Counted from the stretch's first letter, positions 13,030 through 24,050 are shown. The stretch: DNA of 64,000 nucleotides from Rhododendron vialii (GCF_030253575.1 NC_080559.1:33785501-33849500); one strand, 5' to 3'. Numbers and translations are program-made. Notes: a model not told the origin generated them from the letters alone.

Positions 13030-13880
13030 GTAGTTGACAATTTGCCTCAATTGGAACATGAAATGGAGCAAGAAATTTCTAGTTGTCGCAGATTAATTAA
13101 TAGGTGTAAAAAGATCATCAACAGATTAAGGTTCAATTCAAGAGACCATGAAATCTCTCATTTAAACACAATTGTTGCGCCCATGAAATCTCAATTGATC
13201 ATCAGCAGCTCCGTTTTGGGTTTTTGTTTCTATGTGTGATATTATTGCCAAGAGCAATGAAAGCTATTCAAAATCGAAACTAGCTTACAATGGAGTCATT
13301 GAAGTGAGAATCAAGAAGCTCCTTTCTGCTGAACAACCACTCTCTCTCTCCCCGTCGACGGCGTCCCTTCGTCGGAGTGAAATTACGAGTAAATATTTGA
13401 TAAAATGGGTTTGATGCAGTGTGACCAAATCTATTTTCATAAAAATAATTTCACACAAATCATCTCCGATTCTGAATTAATCAGAATGAGATTAACATGA
13501 CCTTCAACACGGTTTATCTCCTCGACAAGCTCTACAATATGAACAGATTCGATTATAGAAACAAACCGTAATGCGCTCACAATTAGACGAATTCGCTTTG
13601 CAGTTCCTATTAACCCGGGCGACATCGTTTTCTACTGAAATTCATCTCTATCCCGTAGAAATGGGTTTGTTACTGTGTGGTCATATCTATTTTCGCAAAA
13701 ATAAATTCCCACTGATCATCTTCGATTATCTATCAATGAGTGTTTAACTCAAATAATCTTTGTTGAGATTTATCTTCTTGACAAGCACTGCAACATGAAT
13801 GGTTTTGATTACAGAGATAAACTGGAATGACCTTACAATTTGACAAATTCACTTTTTAAAAGACTTCCCAAGTTGAAGAT
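13030..13880. repeat. Recurrent flank block with two diverged ~250-bp tandem units
   Basis: The block recurs at 24060-24950 and 33550-34370, and its right-hand part again at 17131-17220. Inside it, 13400-13640 and 13655-13880 are diverged tandem copies: each starts 'atgggtttgntnc.gtgtg', passes a 'cgattat...' segment and ends before a CGACaTCGTTT/CGACGTCGTTT motif. The frame that opens with 'PQLEHEMEQEISSC' at 13044 starts from TTG and has no ATG, so I do not call a gene. Confidence 0.6.
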
Positions 13881-14083
13881 GAGAAGTATTAATGAATACA
13901 GGCGACGTCGTTTCCTGGATACCTCCCGTGTTAAATATGCGAGCTTTAAATGAAAGCCGGCCGACGCCCTTTTAAAAAAGCTCGCGTCTGTCATATGCGA
14001 GTTTTTAATGAGTGCCACTACGCGAACGCTGCAGCCAACCCGAACACCAGTCGTCCCCATTTCTTGTTCCCCCCAAGATCGAT

Positions 14084-14123
<40 letters not shown>

Positions 14124-14230
14124 ACATATTGTCTTTCACTGAATCTTCGTTCGCAAACGGCGTCGATCTTTTGCAAACTGATTCTGGCCTCACGTTCTCA
14201 GGTATGCAAAGGCTCAAATTTTTTTTATCT
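13881..14230 (+). promoter_or_regulatory. Promoter-like block with CT tract, leader and splice donor (copy 1)
   Basis: The block has a GGCGACGTCGTTTC-type motif (about 13902), two TATGCGAG words (13935 and 13995) around a GC-rich box, and a CT microsatellite at 14090-14119. A TATACATAT sequence follows, then a leader ending 'ctcacgttctcag' directly before GTATGC at 14202, a good plant 5' splice donor. Four copies occur (also 17221-17510, 24980-25240 and 34390-34700) and all keep the AG|GTATGC junction. The layout looks like a promoter plus non-coding first exon. Downstream is CCCH intron 1, so a chimeric transcript is possible. Confidence 0.55.
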
Positions 14231-14790
14231 AAATGGTATAGGATTCAAATTCTGCTATCGATTTCCTCATTGTCTAATTTAGTTCAGGTCAATCTTCTTT
14301 CTCGTTGCTTGGATTCTTTTTTGGCAACTCTTGTTTTCATCGCCTGTCTTTATCACCCAAAACTATTAGTTTTGTTTGCTCTCTACAGAAAATCGTGTCA
14401 TTTTTACCCAAAAATAAATTACTTCCGGAGATAACTTTTGCGCATATTTTTGCATTGTTATGCTTGAACATTCAACAAATCGGAAGCACCTTAGTTTTTA
14501 GGTCAAAATGACACAGCTTTACATAACAAGCAAATAAAATGGGATGGGGAGTATCATTTGTCCTTTCATTAGATGTACCTCTATGGAATATCTTGAGTGT
14601 TTGAATAAGTTTCCGTATAGGCAAATTTGGAAGTGTTATTGCCCTATAATGATTAGCAGCCGGATCTTTGGCTGCAGTCCGTTCTCTCTGAACGGAGCTT
14701 GATTGTGATTTCAAAAGGTTTTACACCACAAGCTGTTATGGTGCCATGTCATTTGAGATGGGTAATATCATGGTTTTAACTCTCTGGTTT
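14231..14790 (+). other. Intron-like sequence after the leader (copy 1)
   Basis: No coding potential is convincing. The stretch is AT-rich and is repeated at 17520-17960, 25240-25760 and 34700-35200. It joins the piece homologous to CCCH intron 1 at about 14790-14810. Confidence 0.45.
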
Positions 14791-17130
14791 TGCAAAAGTA
14801 GATTTTGAGTTTAGTTCTTTAGTTTCCCTATGTGATGTAGGTTTCTTGTGACACATTGTTTTTAGTTTACTTCTGTACTGTTTCTATCATAACACATAAG
14901 TATATCTGTTAATTTGAACACTGCCATGGCCGATCAAAAAAAAGAAAAAAATGATATACCATGAGGCTGTGTGGTCTGCCGAACACAAATGGAAGAGTTC
15001 TTACCGATTGAGAAAATTATACGTCAATAAAATGCACTCTAGCTGTTTTCAACTAGAATAAGATCGGTCGACGCAAGTCTGTATCCATAAGTGATAAGTG
15101 CGATGAAATTTATTTATGTAATCAGTATGCATGTGTACTACACTTGGTGAATGCAAGAGCTTGTATATTGGTGAGGGGGTTGCATGTTTTAGTGAATCTT
15201 CACCTTTGCAGATCGCGAGGCTCAACCCAAGAGACTGCTGGTACTGGTTGGCTTGGAGCTATATTACTAATCCTTCTTGTGCTTTTCAATACCCTGTAAG
15301 CTATTAATTGTTATTTCCTTTGTATTGCTTTGTTCTGTATATATCTTCTTTGTGTTCTTCAGGATTAAATATGAGTCCCATCTCTGTCTTTGATTTGCAA
15401 CATTCAACATTGTGTGTGAGTTTTAATTGGCTATGAGAAGTGGTTCAGGTAGCTCAGAGGACTGAATTATTCCACTTCCAAGCGGGAAAAGGGTCCAAGA
15501 ACACATAGCCCAGAGCGAGCCCCATTTATCTACAAACTAGTATCACGACAAAGGAAAACTCTCTGAAAGCCGTAAATATAGTTAAACTATCAGTTTCCCT
15601 ATCAAATAAAATGTGACCAACCTTAGGAGTTACGGCACTGGGACAGCCCTTAATACTCGATGCAAAAGTTTCCACACTGACTTGGCCTAACCCACAGCCC
15701 ACACTACTTCAAAGATTTTGATATCAGCCCATCCTATTCCAAACTTGCTGTCAAAAGTGAGCTATGCAAAAGAAGACAATGTGCACAAATGCAACACCAA
15801 TCCATCATGAAACCAAACCAATTTACCAAAACCTTCGTATGAGGTGGCCAGTGAAGGTATGGGTGGATATTATAATGAAGAAGAAGGGACCCAGTTATGG
15901 CAAATTATCCGGCGACTACCCGCATATCCCAATATGGTCGTCTTCCTACAGCCGAGTACCTACACTTTATTGGCTTAAGACCTGATGAACTCTGTGGCAT
16001 GTCTTTTTGTCTCTCTCGTTTATTTACTCTCTCTTGTTGTCTGGTTCATGGGACTTTTACTTGTCATCTACTAAGTATTTGTTTTGTACTTTAATAGACG
16101 TAAATTACTTGTCAGAGTAATGAAACAGTTAAACACCAAGGGAACATCAAAGTAGCTAAAATTCTATGTTCTACATTAAAACAGGGACATGACGTGGACA
16201 TGAGCCTGTGGACAATGGACCACAAGGACAGCATATACGATTCCACCATTTTAATGTCTTCAGTCATTCATCTATGATCTATGGTCGATGAGCTTCATCT
16301 GAGCTTATTCTTGCTCCTTTTTTGTCTTCTTTCCCAAACAGCCTTTACATGTGCAATACCGGGGTGTCTTCTGAATCTTCTCCTCCCCTATATCAGTCTG
16401 CTGCACCCATAAGAAAGTTAAAGACCCCCTGCTTTTTCATTCGGATGGTTTTTGCAACAAAAGTCATAGATGCCCTTTTGTACATGGACCACATGAAGAT
16501 GGTACGCCTGCTTGAAAATCCTTAAAGACAGCTTCTGCAACTCCCCTGGAAGATAAGACATCCGCGGTAAGTGACACCAGATCTGCACCAGTAGAAATAC
16601 TTCCTAATCCATCTGAATCTGCTTCCATGAGAGCAACAGAACTACAGATTAAGCCAAAACCATATGTCCACTTATCAACTCATACTAACACTGAGAATCA
16701 AAGCGCTTCTCTTGTTTTGTCCACATCTCAGTGTGAAGAAGCTCCAGTAGTAAGGTCAGAAACACTGCTTCTAGGGACAGATTTAGTACGAAGCAGATCT
16801 CTTGTGTGCACTGATCAAAGCTTGGAAGAGGATGCAGTTGATAGTTTTTTAGAGAGGGAGGACTCTTACAATTGTCTCCTGGTTTAATGGTTTTGATGTT
16901 CTTGCGGATGATGATAGATTGCAGAACTTGGGCTATGAAGAGGATCTAGAATACTTACTTTCCATTGATGGAGATGATTATGAAGATTTAGTTGAGGATG
17001 ATCCTACGTATCCTGAGGCACGATTGTATTATAAGCAAGAAAGATATGATTCTTCTTATCAATTTGATCATAGGGAGATATTTGATTGCATCGGAGAATT
17101 TCACGAGCGCTCAAGGGAAAATGAACGGTT
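14791..17130 (+). pseudogene. CCCH relic B: intron 1, exon 2, intron 2, truncated exon 3
   Basis: The sequence from about 14800 matches CCCH intron 1 of the parent (6240 onward). The exon 2 relic is 15212-15295. Compared with the parent it lacks the 30 bp just after the splice acceptor, so the end of finger 1 is gone. Finger 2 has lost its second Cys (now Tyr) and its His (now Tyr). The exon 3 relic begins at 16342 with an intact AG acceptor, has a 1-nt insertion soon after (near 16351-16361), a further indel across finger 3, and stops. It ends abruptly at about 17120-17130, where it joins a copy of the 13.8-kb promoter-like block. Coding exon 1 is absent. Confidence 0.9.
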
Positions 17131-17530
17131 TTGATTACAGAGATCAACCGGAATGAGCTCACAATTTGTCAAATTCACGTTTTCAGAGTACTTCGCAAGT
17201 TGAAAATCTGAAGTATTAATGACTGCGGGCGACATCGTTTCTGAGAAACCTCCCGTTTCAATATGCGAGCTTCAAATGAAAGGCGGCCGATGCCCTTTTA
17301 ACAAAGCTCGCATCTGTCATATGCAAGTTTCTAATGAGTGCCACTACCTGAAGCTAACCCGTACAGTCTTCGTCCCCATTTCCGGTTTCCCCCAAGATCT
17401 CTCTGTCTCTCTCTCTGTATACATATTGTATTCGCTGAATCTTGGTTCACAAACAGACGTCGATCCTTGCAAACCGATTCTAGCCTCACATTGTCAGGTA
17501 TGCAAAAGCTCAAGTTTTATCTAAATTGTA
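17131..17530 (+). promoter_or_regulatory. Promoter-like block with leader and splice donor (copy 2)
   Basis: This is a homologue of 13799-14230. It keeps the GCGACATCGTTTC motif (17228), the TATGCGAGC and TATGCAAG words, a shortened CT run (about 17399-17415), TATACATAT, and the leader ending in CAG before GTATGC (17498). It starts exactly where relic B breaks off, so this junction is a deletion or recombination point. Confidence 0.5.
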
Positions 17531-18820
17531 TGTGATTCAAATTATGCTATTGATTTCCTCATTGTCACGTTACCTAATTTAGTTCAGGTCAATCTTCTTT
17601 CTCGTTCATTGGATTCTTTTTTGGCAACTCCGTAGTTTTGTTTGCTCTTTATAGAAAATTGTCATTTTTACCTCAAAAATAAATTACTTGCCGAGATAAT
17701 TTTTTTGCACTAATCTGCAAAAATATTCGAAACTTTATGATTGAAAGCACATTAATTTTTAGGTCAAAATGACACGACAAGCAAATAAAATGGGACGGGG
17801 AGTATCATTTTTTGTTTCTTTAGATGTACCTCTATTGATTGTATGGGTGAATTTGGAAGTGTTATTGCCCTATATTGATTAGTTGTTGAATCTTTGGTGT
17901 GGTCGGAACTTTTAGAACAGAGCTCGATTGTAAGAAGATTTTATACCACAAGCTGTTATTGTGCCATGTCATATGAGAAGGTTTTGATTGTCTGGTTAAA
18001 AACTATCATTTGTTCAAAAATGTTAGGCTCATATCAAGTTTATGAGTCATCTAAACTTTTTGAAGCAGTCATGTCGTACATATCTATTCGTATTCTTAAG
18101 TTAAATAAGAAATTCAATTCATTCATATTTTGTAGTAACGAGAGAACCTTCCTTATTTTGGTTGTCGTTGTCGTGGGACTACATTACTTTTCCATCAGTG
18201 CACACCGTCTTAGTTATTGCTAGTATATGCATAGCACACAATGACTGTGTTTTATGCGACATGTACTACTGTTATGCAATCTTTAAAGTTTTCACAAGCA
18301 AGCTGAACCGTGTGCATACACTTGAGTGACTGTCGTTCAATTCGGAATCAATGATTAATGACTTCTACATGGACATGTTAACTAGTTCGCATTGACAGGT
18401 AGTTTTGCTACGACACCCATAGCACAAAGTGAGGATATCTTTGTATGTTTTCTTTTTCGTCTGCAAAATAGCAAATGCAGGATATTGCGTCATGGGCTAA
18501 AGGATATCACCAATTCGTTGGCCAATAGGAAGAGTATAGGGTAGCAGTCATAGAGAGAGGAAATAGAAGGGAGATTTGAAGTGATAATCTTTGTAACTTT
18601 ATATACGGAAAAAGTGCTAATATCACATCCCAAATTAAGCTCAATTGTGATGAGCACGTCAATCAGAATGTCCACTCTAGTGCACTTCAATTGAAGAACA
18701 ATGCTGCACTTCACAGATGTCCATCCATCATCAATGCCATTTCCTTCCTATGATAAGGTTTGAAGCTGTCATGGACTCTACTCAAGGAATATTCAATTTC
18801 AGAGGTTGGAGAAGGAAATG
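17531..18820. other. Non-coding duplicated flank
   Basis: The part up to about 18280 is homologous to 34700-35470, including the 'cacaatgactgtgttttatgcga' stretch (words kept near 18239 and 35436). The part at 18282-18820 has no partner in the 35-kb copy. No credible gene is seen. Confidence 0.45.
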
Positions 18821-18953
18821 GATATGCTGCAACTTTAGTTGAATCAACTGCAAGTCTTGGGTAAAACAGCTACGGGTGGGGGTATGAGCAAGTAGATATG
18901 ATGCAACTTAAGTTGGGATCTACTTCAAGTCTTGGATAATACAGTTATGTGTA
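18821..18953. repeat. Short diverged tandem duplication at the RTE insertion site
   Basis: Two units, 18821-18893 and 18894-18953, share 'gatatgntgcaacttnagttg' and a 'caagtcttgg.taa.acag' tail. The second unit ends in AGTTATGTGTA, which was duplicated when the neighbouring RTE element inserted. Confidence 0.55.
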
Positions 18954-20035
18954 CCAAACCAAACCGTGCCTTACGTCCCAATCACTTGAGGTCGGTTACA
19001 TGAATCCGTTTCCTCTATTGAGCTCTGTCAAGGGCTACTTGTTCACACAGACCCATTATACTCATATCTTTGCGCACTACAGCATCTAATGTCAACTTAG
19101 TCGACCCCTCCCCGTAACATTGCTACCTAGAGCTATCCTATCCGCTCTCTTAACTACTGCATCTTCTGGTCTACGGTAGATATGCCCAAACCACCTTCTC
19201 TTATTTTCCCTCAACTTCTCCTCTATAGGTGCTACACCTACCATCTCACGAACTGCTTTATTTCTAATCTTGTCTCGTCTAGTCTTACCACACATCCACC
19301 TCAACATTCTCATTTCCGTTACACTCATCTTGCTCACATGTTGTTTCTTAATAGGTCAACATTTTGTCCCATAAAGCATCGCTGGTCTTATGGCAGTTCC
19401 ATAGAATTTTTCCTTCCATTTTGTGGGTACCCTCTTGTCACATAATACACCAGTAGCGCTTCTCCACTTGAGCCACCCCACTTGGATCCTATGGGTCACA
19501 TCATCAGCAATCTCTCCATCTCTACTAATAATTGAGTCTAAATACCTAAAATGATCACTCTTTAGTATCTCCTGGTCTTGAATCATCACTCTTTCTTCAT
19601 GCGCACTACTGGTACCACTAAACTTGCACACCATATACTCAGTTTTACTCCTACTTATCTGAAAACCCTTTGACTCTAATGCTTCCCTCCAAATTTCTAG
19701 TTTCGTATTAACACCTCTAGCGGTTTCATCTACGAGGACAATATCATCTGCAAACATCATACACCATGGAATATCCTCTTGAAATTGTCTAGTCAATTCA
19801 TCCATAACTAAGACAAAGAGGTATGGGCTCGGGGCTGACCCTTGATGCAATCCTACGGTGATTGAAAATTCACTTGTTTCCCCTACTGGTGATCTAATGG
19901 TAGTGACGGCATCTTCATACATGTCTCTAATCACCTCGATATACCCTTTGGTCACTCATTTTCTCTCCAGAACCCACCATATGATGTCCCTAGGCACCCT
20001 ATCGTAAGCCTTTTCTAAGTCTATGAAAATAATAT
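18954..20035 (-). mobile_element. 5'-truncated RTE-clade LINE with 11-bp target duplication
   Basis: On the minus strand the region encodes the end of an RTE-type reverse transcriptase. The order from 20035 down is IDLEKAYDRVPRD, a stop or frame break near 19957, then FADDIVLVDE within a long frame (19955-19356), then SKMSVTEMRMLRWMCGK (19337-19092) and an RTE-like C-terminal tail ending near 18957. The catalytic FADD is intact, but the 5' half and endonuclease domain are missing and several stops occur. AGTTATGTGTA lies on both sides (18943-18953 and 20036-20046), supporting one insertion event. Element not autonomous. Confidence 0.9.
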
Positions 20036-20527
20036 AGTTATGTGTATGAGGGCGAAAGTCTTATGAAGGGTAGTGAGCTTTGTGCGAGGGGTGCTAGTGA
20101 GCTTTGTGCGAGGGGTGCTGGTGAGTTGAGCGTGGGGGTGAGCAAGAAAGGAACAAATCCTTTTGCTGGTGTTTGTCTATGGGATTTGTGGGGCAGGGTG
20201 TTTGCGAGAATGGAAGGCGTAGGGCAGACTATGGTAAGGGGTTTGAGTGTGGGAGCCGGAGGGCTGTAAGTGTTTTTTTCAGGTGTGTGTGAGTGGGCAT
20301 TTTAGTGCCATTGTAGATTGTCTGGTTGCTGCTATTGATGAGTGAAGATAATCAGGCTATTAGACACTGCAATGGTTCTGCTACTGCTACTGCTACTGGT
20401 ATTGCTGTTGCTGTTGTGCTGTGATGATTTGGTGATGCTGATGCTCTTGTTTGTGAGAAATGTTACTGATAATGTAAAGGTCTATGGCAGCAGAGGAATG
20501 TTGCTAAAGTATATTGCTTAATTCTTT
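20036..20527 (+). other. Flank with short GTGAGCTTTGTGCGAGGG and trinucleotide repeats
   Basis: An 18-bp direct repeat, GTGAGCTTTGTGCGAGGG with small extensions, occurs twice at about 20068-20110. A CTG/CTA trinucleotide-rich run lies at 20375-20420. The section 20234-20520 is homologous to 35472-35750. No gene is recognised; the open frame at 20042-20269 has repeat-derived composition. Confidence 0.4.
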
Positions 20528-20689
20528 GCGGCCAAGAGCAATTTTAAGCGGCCAAGATCAATTTTGAGCGGCCAGGAGCAAAACTTCGCGGCCATCAGCA
20601 ATTCCTGACGGCTAAGAGCAATTGTTGGCGGCTGGGACAAATTCTTCATGGCTGGGAGCAAAACATTGCAGCCAGGAGCAATTCTTCAC
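20528..20689. repeat. 20-bp tandem array (about 8 units)
   Basis: About eight tandem units of 20-21 bp follow the pattern GCGGCCAAGAGCAATTTTGA, becoming more degenerate toward the right (GCGGCTGGGACAAATTCTTC, then AGCCAGGAGCAATTCTTCAC). The homologous position in the 35-kb copy (35748-35757) has only a few bases here, so the array is specific to this copy. Confidence 0.85.
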
Positions 20690-20694
20690 GGGTT

Positions 20695-21238
20695 GCTGCC
20701 TCAGGCACGATTGTATTATGAGCAAGAGAGAGATGATTCTTTGATCAATTTGATCATAGGGATAGATTTGATTACATCAGAGAGTTTCATGGGCGCTCAA
20801 GAGAGAATGTTGGAGGCTTGGAGCCAATATTGCCCCGGAAGAGGAAATCATTTTGGAAATGACATTTCCTGCAAATTTGGGAGCTGATGACCAAAGAGGT
20901 GGGGATCTCCGAAACCATCTTAAGAAACTTCGTAGGGTTATTGATCGTCACGAGTGACATGCTTCTCTAAAAGGAACAATACTTATTTTCTGGCTGACAG
21001 AATCCGAGAAAGGCCGTGGAAACCCCATGGCTGTTTGGGAGATTGAACTCTGAAGTGCATAGTGACAGAGTTGCATCATTAAGCAAGTAAGGGAATTTGT
21101 TACGTCCAAACAGGACCAGACAGCAATATGTGGAAAAAGGGCAGCCTAGACAGATCAGTTTTTTTCAGCTGAAGTCTCTGGAAAACTAGTTTCCAAGGAA
21201 GAAGAGATCTACCGCGGAGAAGTGTAATGTGTTTTCTG
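20695..21238 (+). pseudogene. CCCH relic C1: 3' exon-3 fragment
   Basis: The segment starts at a point matching parent position about 8755 and runs to about 9287. It has frameshifts, an in-frame stop soon after the start, and a local 15-20 bp duplication around 'gaaatcattt' (20845-20866). Its 5' breakpoint is shared with relic E at 35757, so C1 and E descend from the same truncated copy. It ends at 21238 in a junction that leads back to an earlier exon-3 position. Confidence 0.85.
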
Positions 21239-21882
21239 GAAGAGGAAATCATTTCAAGGGCGTTCAAGGGACAGAATGTCGGAGCCAATTTTGCCCCGGA
21301 AGAGGAAATCATTTCCTGCAAATTTGGGAATTGATGACCAAAGAGGTGGGGATCTCCGAAACCATCTTAAGAAACGTCGTAAGGTCATTGATGGTCAACG
21401 TGGGACACATTTCTCAAAAGGAAGAATACTTATTTTCTGGCTGATGGGAATCCGAGAAAGGCCTCGAAAACTTGGGAATCCACCGTGGCTTTTTGGGAGA
21501 ATGAACTCCGAAGTGCATAGTGACAGAGTTGGATCATTTAGCAAGCATGGGAATTTGTTTCGTCCAAACAGGCCCAAACAGTAATATGTGGAAAAAAGGC
21601 AGCCTAGACAGAAGTTTCTTTCATCCGAGGTCTCTGGAGAACTAGTTCCAAGGAAGAAGAGATCTACCGAGGAGAAGTCTAATGTGTTTTCTGGGCCGAA
21701 AACTCTTGACGAAATCAAAGAAGAGAAGAGAAAAGCTAAAGAGAATGGGAATTCTTCCGGCAGGCCCAGGAATTCAAGCAGAACTATATCAGAAGAGATT
21801 CGGGGTCCTAAACCCGAGTGAAATCCTCAAGGAAAGAAAGAAGCTGGGTTCTGTAATTGATGCCAGTAATTACAGCAGCTAA
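21239..21882 (+). pseudogene. CCCH relic C2: recent 3' exon-3 copy
   Basis: After a patchwork junction (21239-21255) the sequence resumes at parent position about 8845 and is nearly identical to the parent through the stop codon and at least 600 bp of 3' flank. Small lesions disable it: a frame change near 21415-21450, a stop at 21583-21585 and a 2-bp deletion near 21812. It keeps both C-terminal PK.L.EI motifs in different frames. The high identity to the parent marks this as the youngest copy in the array. Confidence 0.9.
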
Positions 21883-22600
21883 GCTACTTGAGCATTAGGA
21901 ATCCAAGTCGAATCATGGTCATCAAATCAACAGCTTTACAAAGTTGACGCCGATAAACAAGTATTTGCTGCTTCCAGATGAAGGTCACGACCATTTCTGA
22001 AAATTTTGAATTTTTTGAGATTTTGTTTTAGCTTAAAGAAATTATTGAGTTAGCATTACTAGCGCGAGACATTTGTTGTTTCCTGATGTATAGCAAGATT
22101 CGTTAGGGACTTCAATGCCTTCTCTGTTGTAATCATGTTCTTGAGACAATCTTGAGCTTGTTTTGCTGTATGGATTTGGTCATTGATACTTGTGTTATGG
22201 TTGAAAAAGTTGCTTTGTGAAATCCATGCATGTTACTTTTACCAACTCAGCATGCTATGCTGACATAGCGATCACGACCATTTCGGATAATAATCGCGCA
22301 AGATGGGTGGGGCTGATACGACACACTTTATTTGTTATGGCTAATAATTTGATTTTGGGGCTCAAGATTAGCTACACTAACAAGTGAAAAAACAGAAAAA
22401 AGAGAGCTATTTTTAGATGCTCAGACCGCAACATCTTAGTTGCTCAATTGGTTCAAATTTTAGCTAAGTTATTTATTTCCAAAGCATGAAAAAGGCTAGT
22501 CATACTAAATAATTGGATGAGATAGAACTGCTGGGTCTTTTTTTCTTCCTTTTTTCCTTTTTGATGAACAAGATCATCCAATTAGAATAAACATTCCAAG
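21883..22600 (+). other. Copy of the CCCH 3' flank
   Basis: Nearly identical to 9476-10220, with the local duplication at parent 9862-9902 collapsed to one unit (22266-22286). It carries no gene. Confidence 0.7.
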
Positions 22601-22614
22601 CATAGCTGCTCTAG

Positions 22615-22765
22615 TGGGCTTTGCCCATTTTTGTTGGTCTCTTGCCAACGTTTGAGTTTCGGGTAGCCTTAGGTTATTTCTTTCTGTTGTCCTTGTCCTT
22701 TTAATCTTTGAATCCTTTCAAAGATTAATAAAATTCTTTTGCTGATCAAAAATAAATAAATAAAA
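22615..22765 (+). mobile_element. Extremely 5'-truncated LINE insertion with target duplication
   Basis: A 151-bp insertion absent from the matching place in the parent flank (about 10240). It ends with AGATTAATAAAATTC and a (AAAT)n-type tail at about 22750-22765, a typical plant LINE 3' end. Diverged 14-bp direct repeats CATAGCTGCTCTAG (22601-22614) and CATAGCCGCTCTCG (22766-22779) flank it. Confidence 0.8.
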
Positions 22766-22779
22766 CATAGCCGCTCTCG

Positions 22780-24050
22780 CTACATCGTGAGCAGGCTTAT
22801 CATCCAGTCTTGGTACCTTTTTTTTTTAATCAGCAAAAGAAGAATACATATATTAATAGAGAAAAGAGATAGGAATTACAAAAAAAGGAAGCGAGTTAAT
22901 AGGAGATCAACCACAACCGAAACCAAAGAAAAATGTTCAAAATGGCATCTGAAACATGGAGCCATTGATACAAAGAGCAAAACAAGAAGCCCAAGCCAAC
23001 TGATGTCTTTGAGAGCACTAACGTCATCAGAAGTAGCAGCACTATGAATTGACTCACCAACATCAAATTTACTTGAAGCAGCAGCAGCAGCAGCAACTGG
23101 AACTAGGATTCCTCATAGAAATTTCTGGGAATTGACACACCGACAGCTCATGGAAATGGAACTGCAAATTTACTTGGAGCAGCAGCAGCAGCAGACGGAA
23201 TTGGAACGTCATCAGCTAATGGACTTTGAGCAGCAGCAATAGTTGGGTTTCACTTCCAATGATTTGAACATAGTAGCTTGCAAGGACTTGATCTTCCCTC
23301 AATAGAGCACAAACTGAATACAGGCCAGTCAGAAGTGGTATCAAAGAAGAAATCTCCCCATTCTACCGCTTGAGATAACAGAAGATAGGCCTAAAATAAC
23401 TTGATCAAGCAAATCACCACCAGCAACTGAGCATAATGGAAGACTGGGAGGAAAAGAAGTGAACTAGGAGAAATCTGGAACATGATTTAGCCTCCACATC
23501 ATTGATTTCATCTTCAGAATACGGCTTCAAACGAGAATGATACTAAGAACCCCAACTGACACAACCAAAATGCCATCATACAAGTTACAGCCCCTGCCTC
23601 GAAACACAGAGTAGATGGCTTGGAATTTCAATAGCACATGTTTAAACACGATCAAGCGAGAAAGCAATGGATAAAAGGGGTGCCTTCCAGTTACTCAACC
23701 TGGATTGAACTCGATCCAAGACACGTGAAAAATAAACTCCCCTTACTTCTAGCGAGATCCAAATTGGACCCCATGTAAATGCAAGGATTCGCCACACGAC
23801 AAACTCCAAAGATCACTATGCAACGTAATTTTGGACTCACGAAAAATTCAAATTTTGAAAAGTTAAACGCATTGGCCTGCTTGTTGACATTCTGAATCAA
23901 GGACCCATATTAAAGGCCAGGCATGATCAATGTATTACAGTACTTTAGCAATGCCGGTCAATATCATCGTTACCATGCGTCTTTTGATTTTATTGCCTGT
24001 AATTTAATCACAAGATAAATGCATATAGGAGCAAGAGCTCGTACAGTAAT
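22780..24050 (-). mobile_element. Copy of the deleted LINE/minisatellite block
   Basis: Homologue of 10250-11620: LINE tail at 22810-22865, CAG-rich repeats at 23080-23240 with fewer units than the first copy, then LINE interior relics up to about 23990. The reverse-transcriptase part seen at 11628-12005 is missing, and the sequence jumps directly to the 13.03-kb type block at about 24050. Confidence 0.65.

Noticed and set aside
13042..13239. Open frame with coiled-coil-like N-terminus (PQLEHEMEQ...)
   Set aside because: It starts from TTG, has no upstream exon or ATG, and is repeated only as part of the duplicated flank. Indels break it in the third copy.
20528..20689. CRISPR-like array
   Set aside because: Units are directly abutting 20-bp repeats without unique spacers, and the sequence is plant nuclear DNA.
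17131..21253. Interpretation that B and C2 are one copy split by a 4-kb insertion
   Set aside because: The broken ends match in position (about 8845-8868), but B is strongly diverged and shares lesions with D, while C2 is nearly identical to the parent. They are not halves of one copy.
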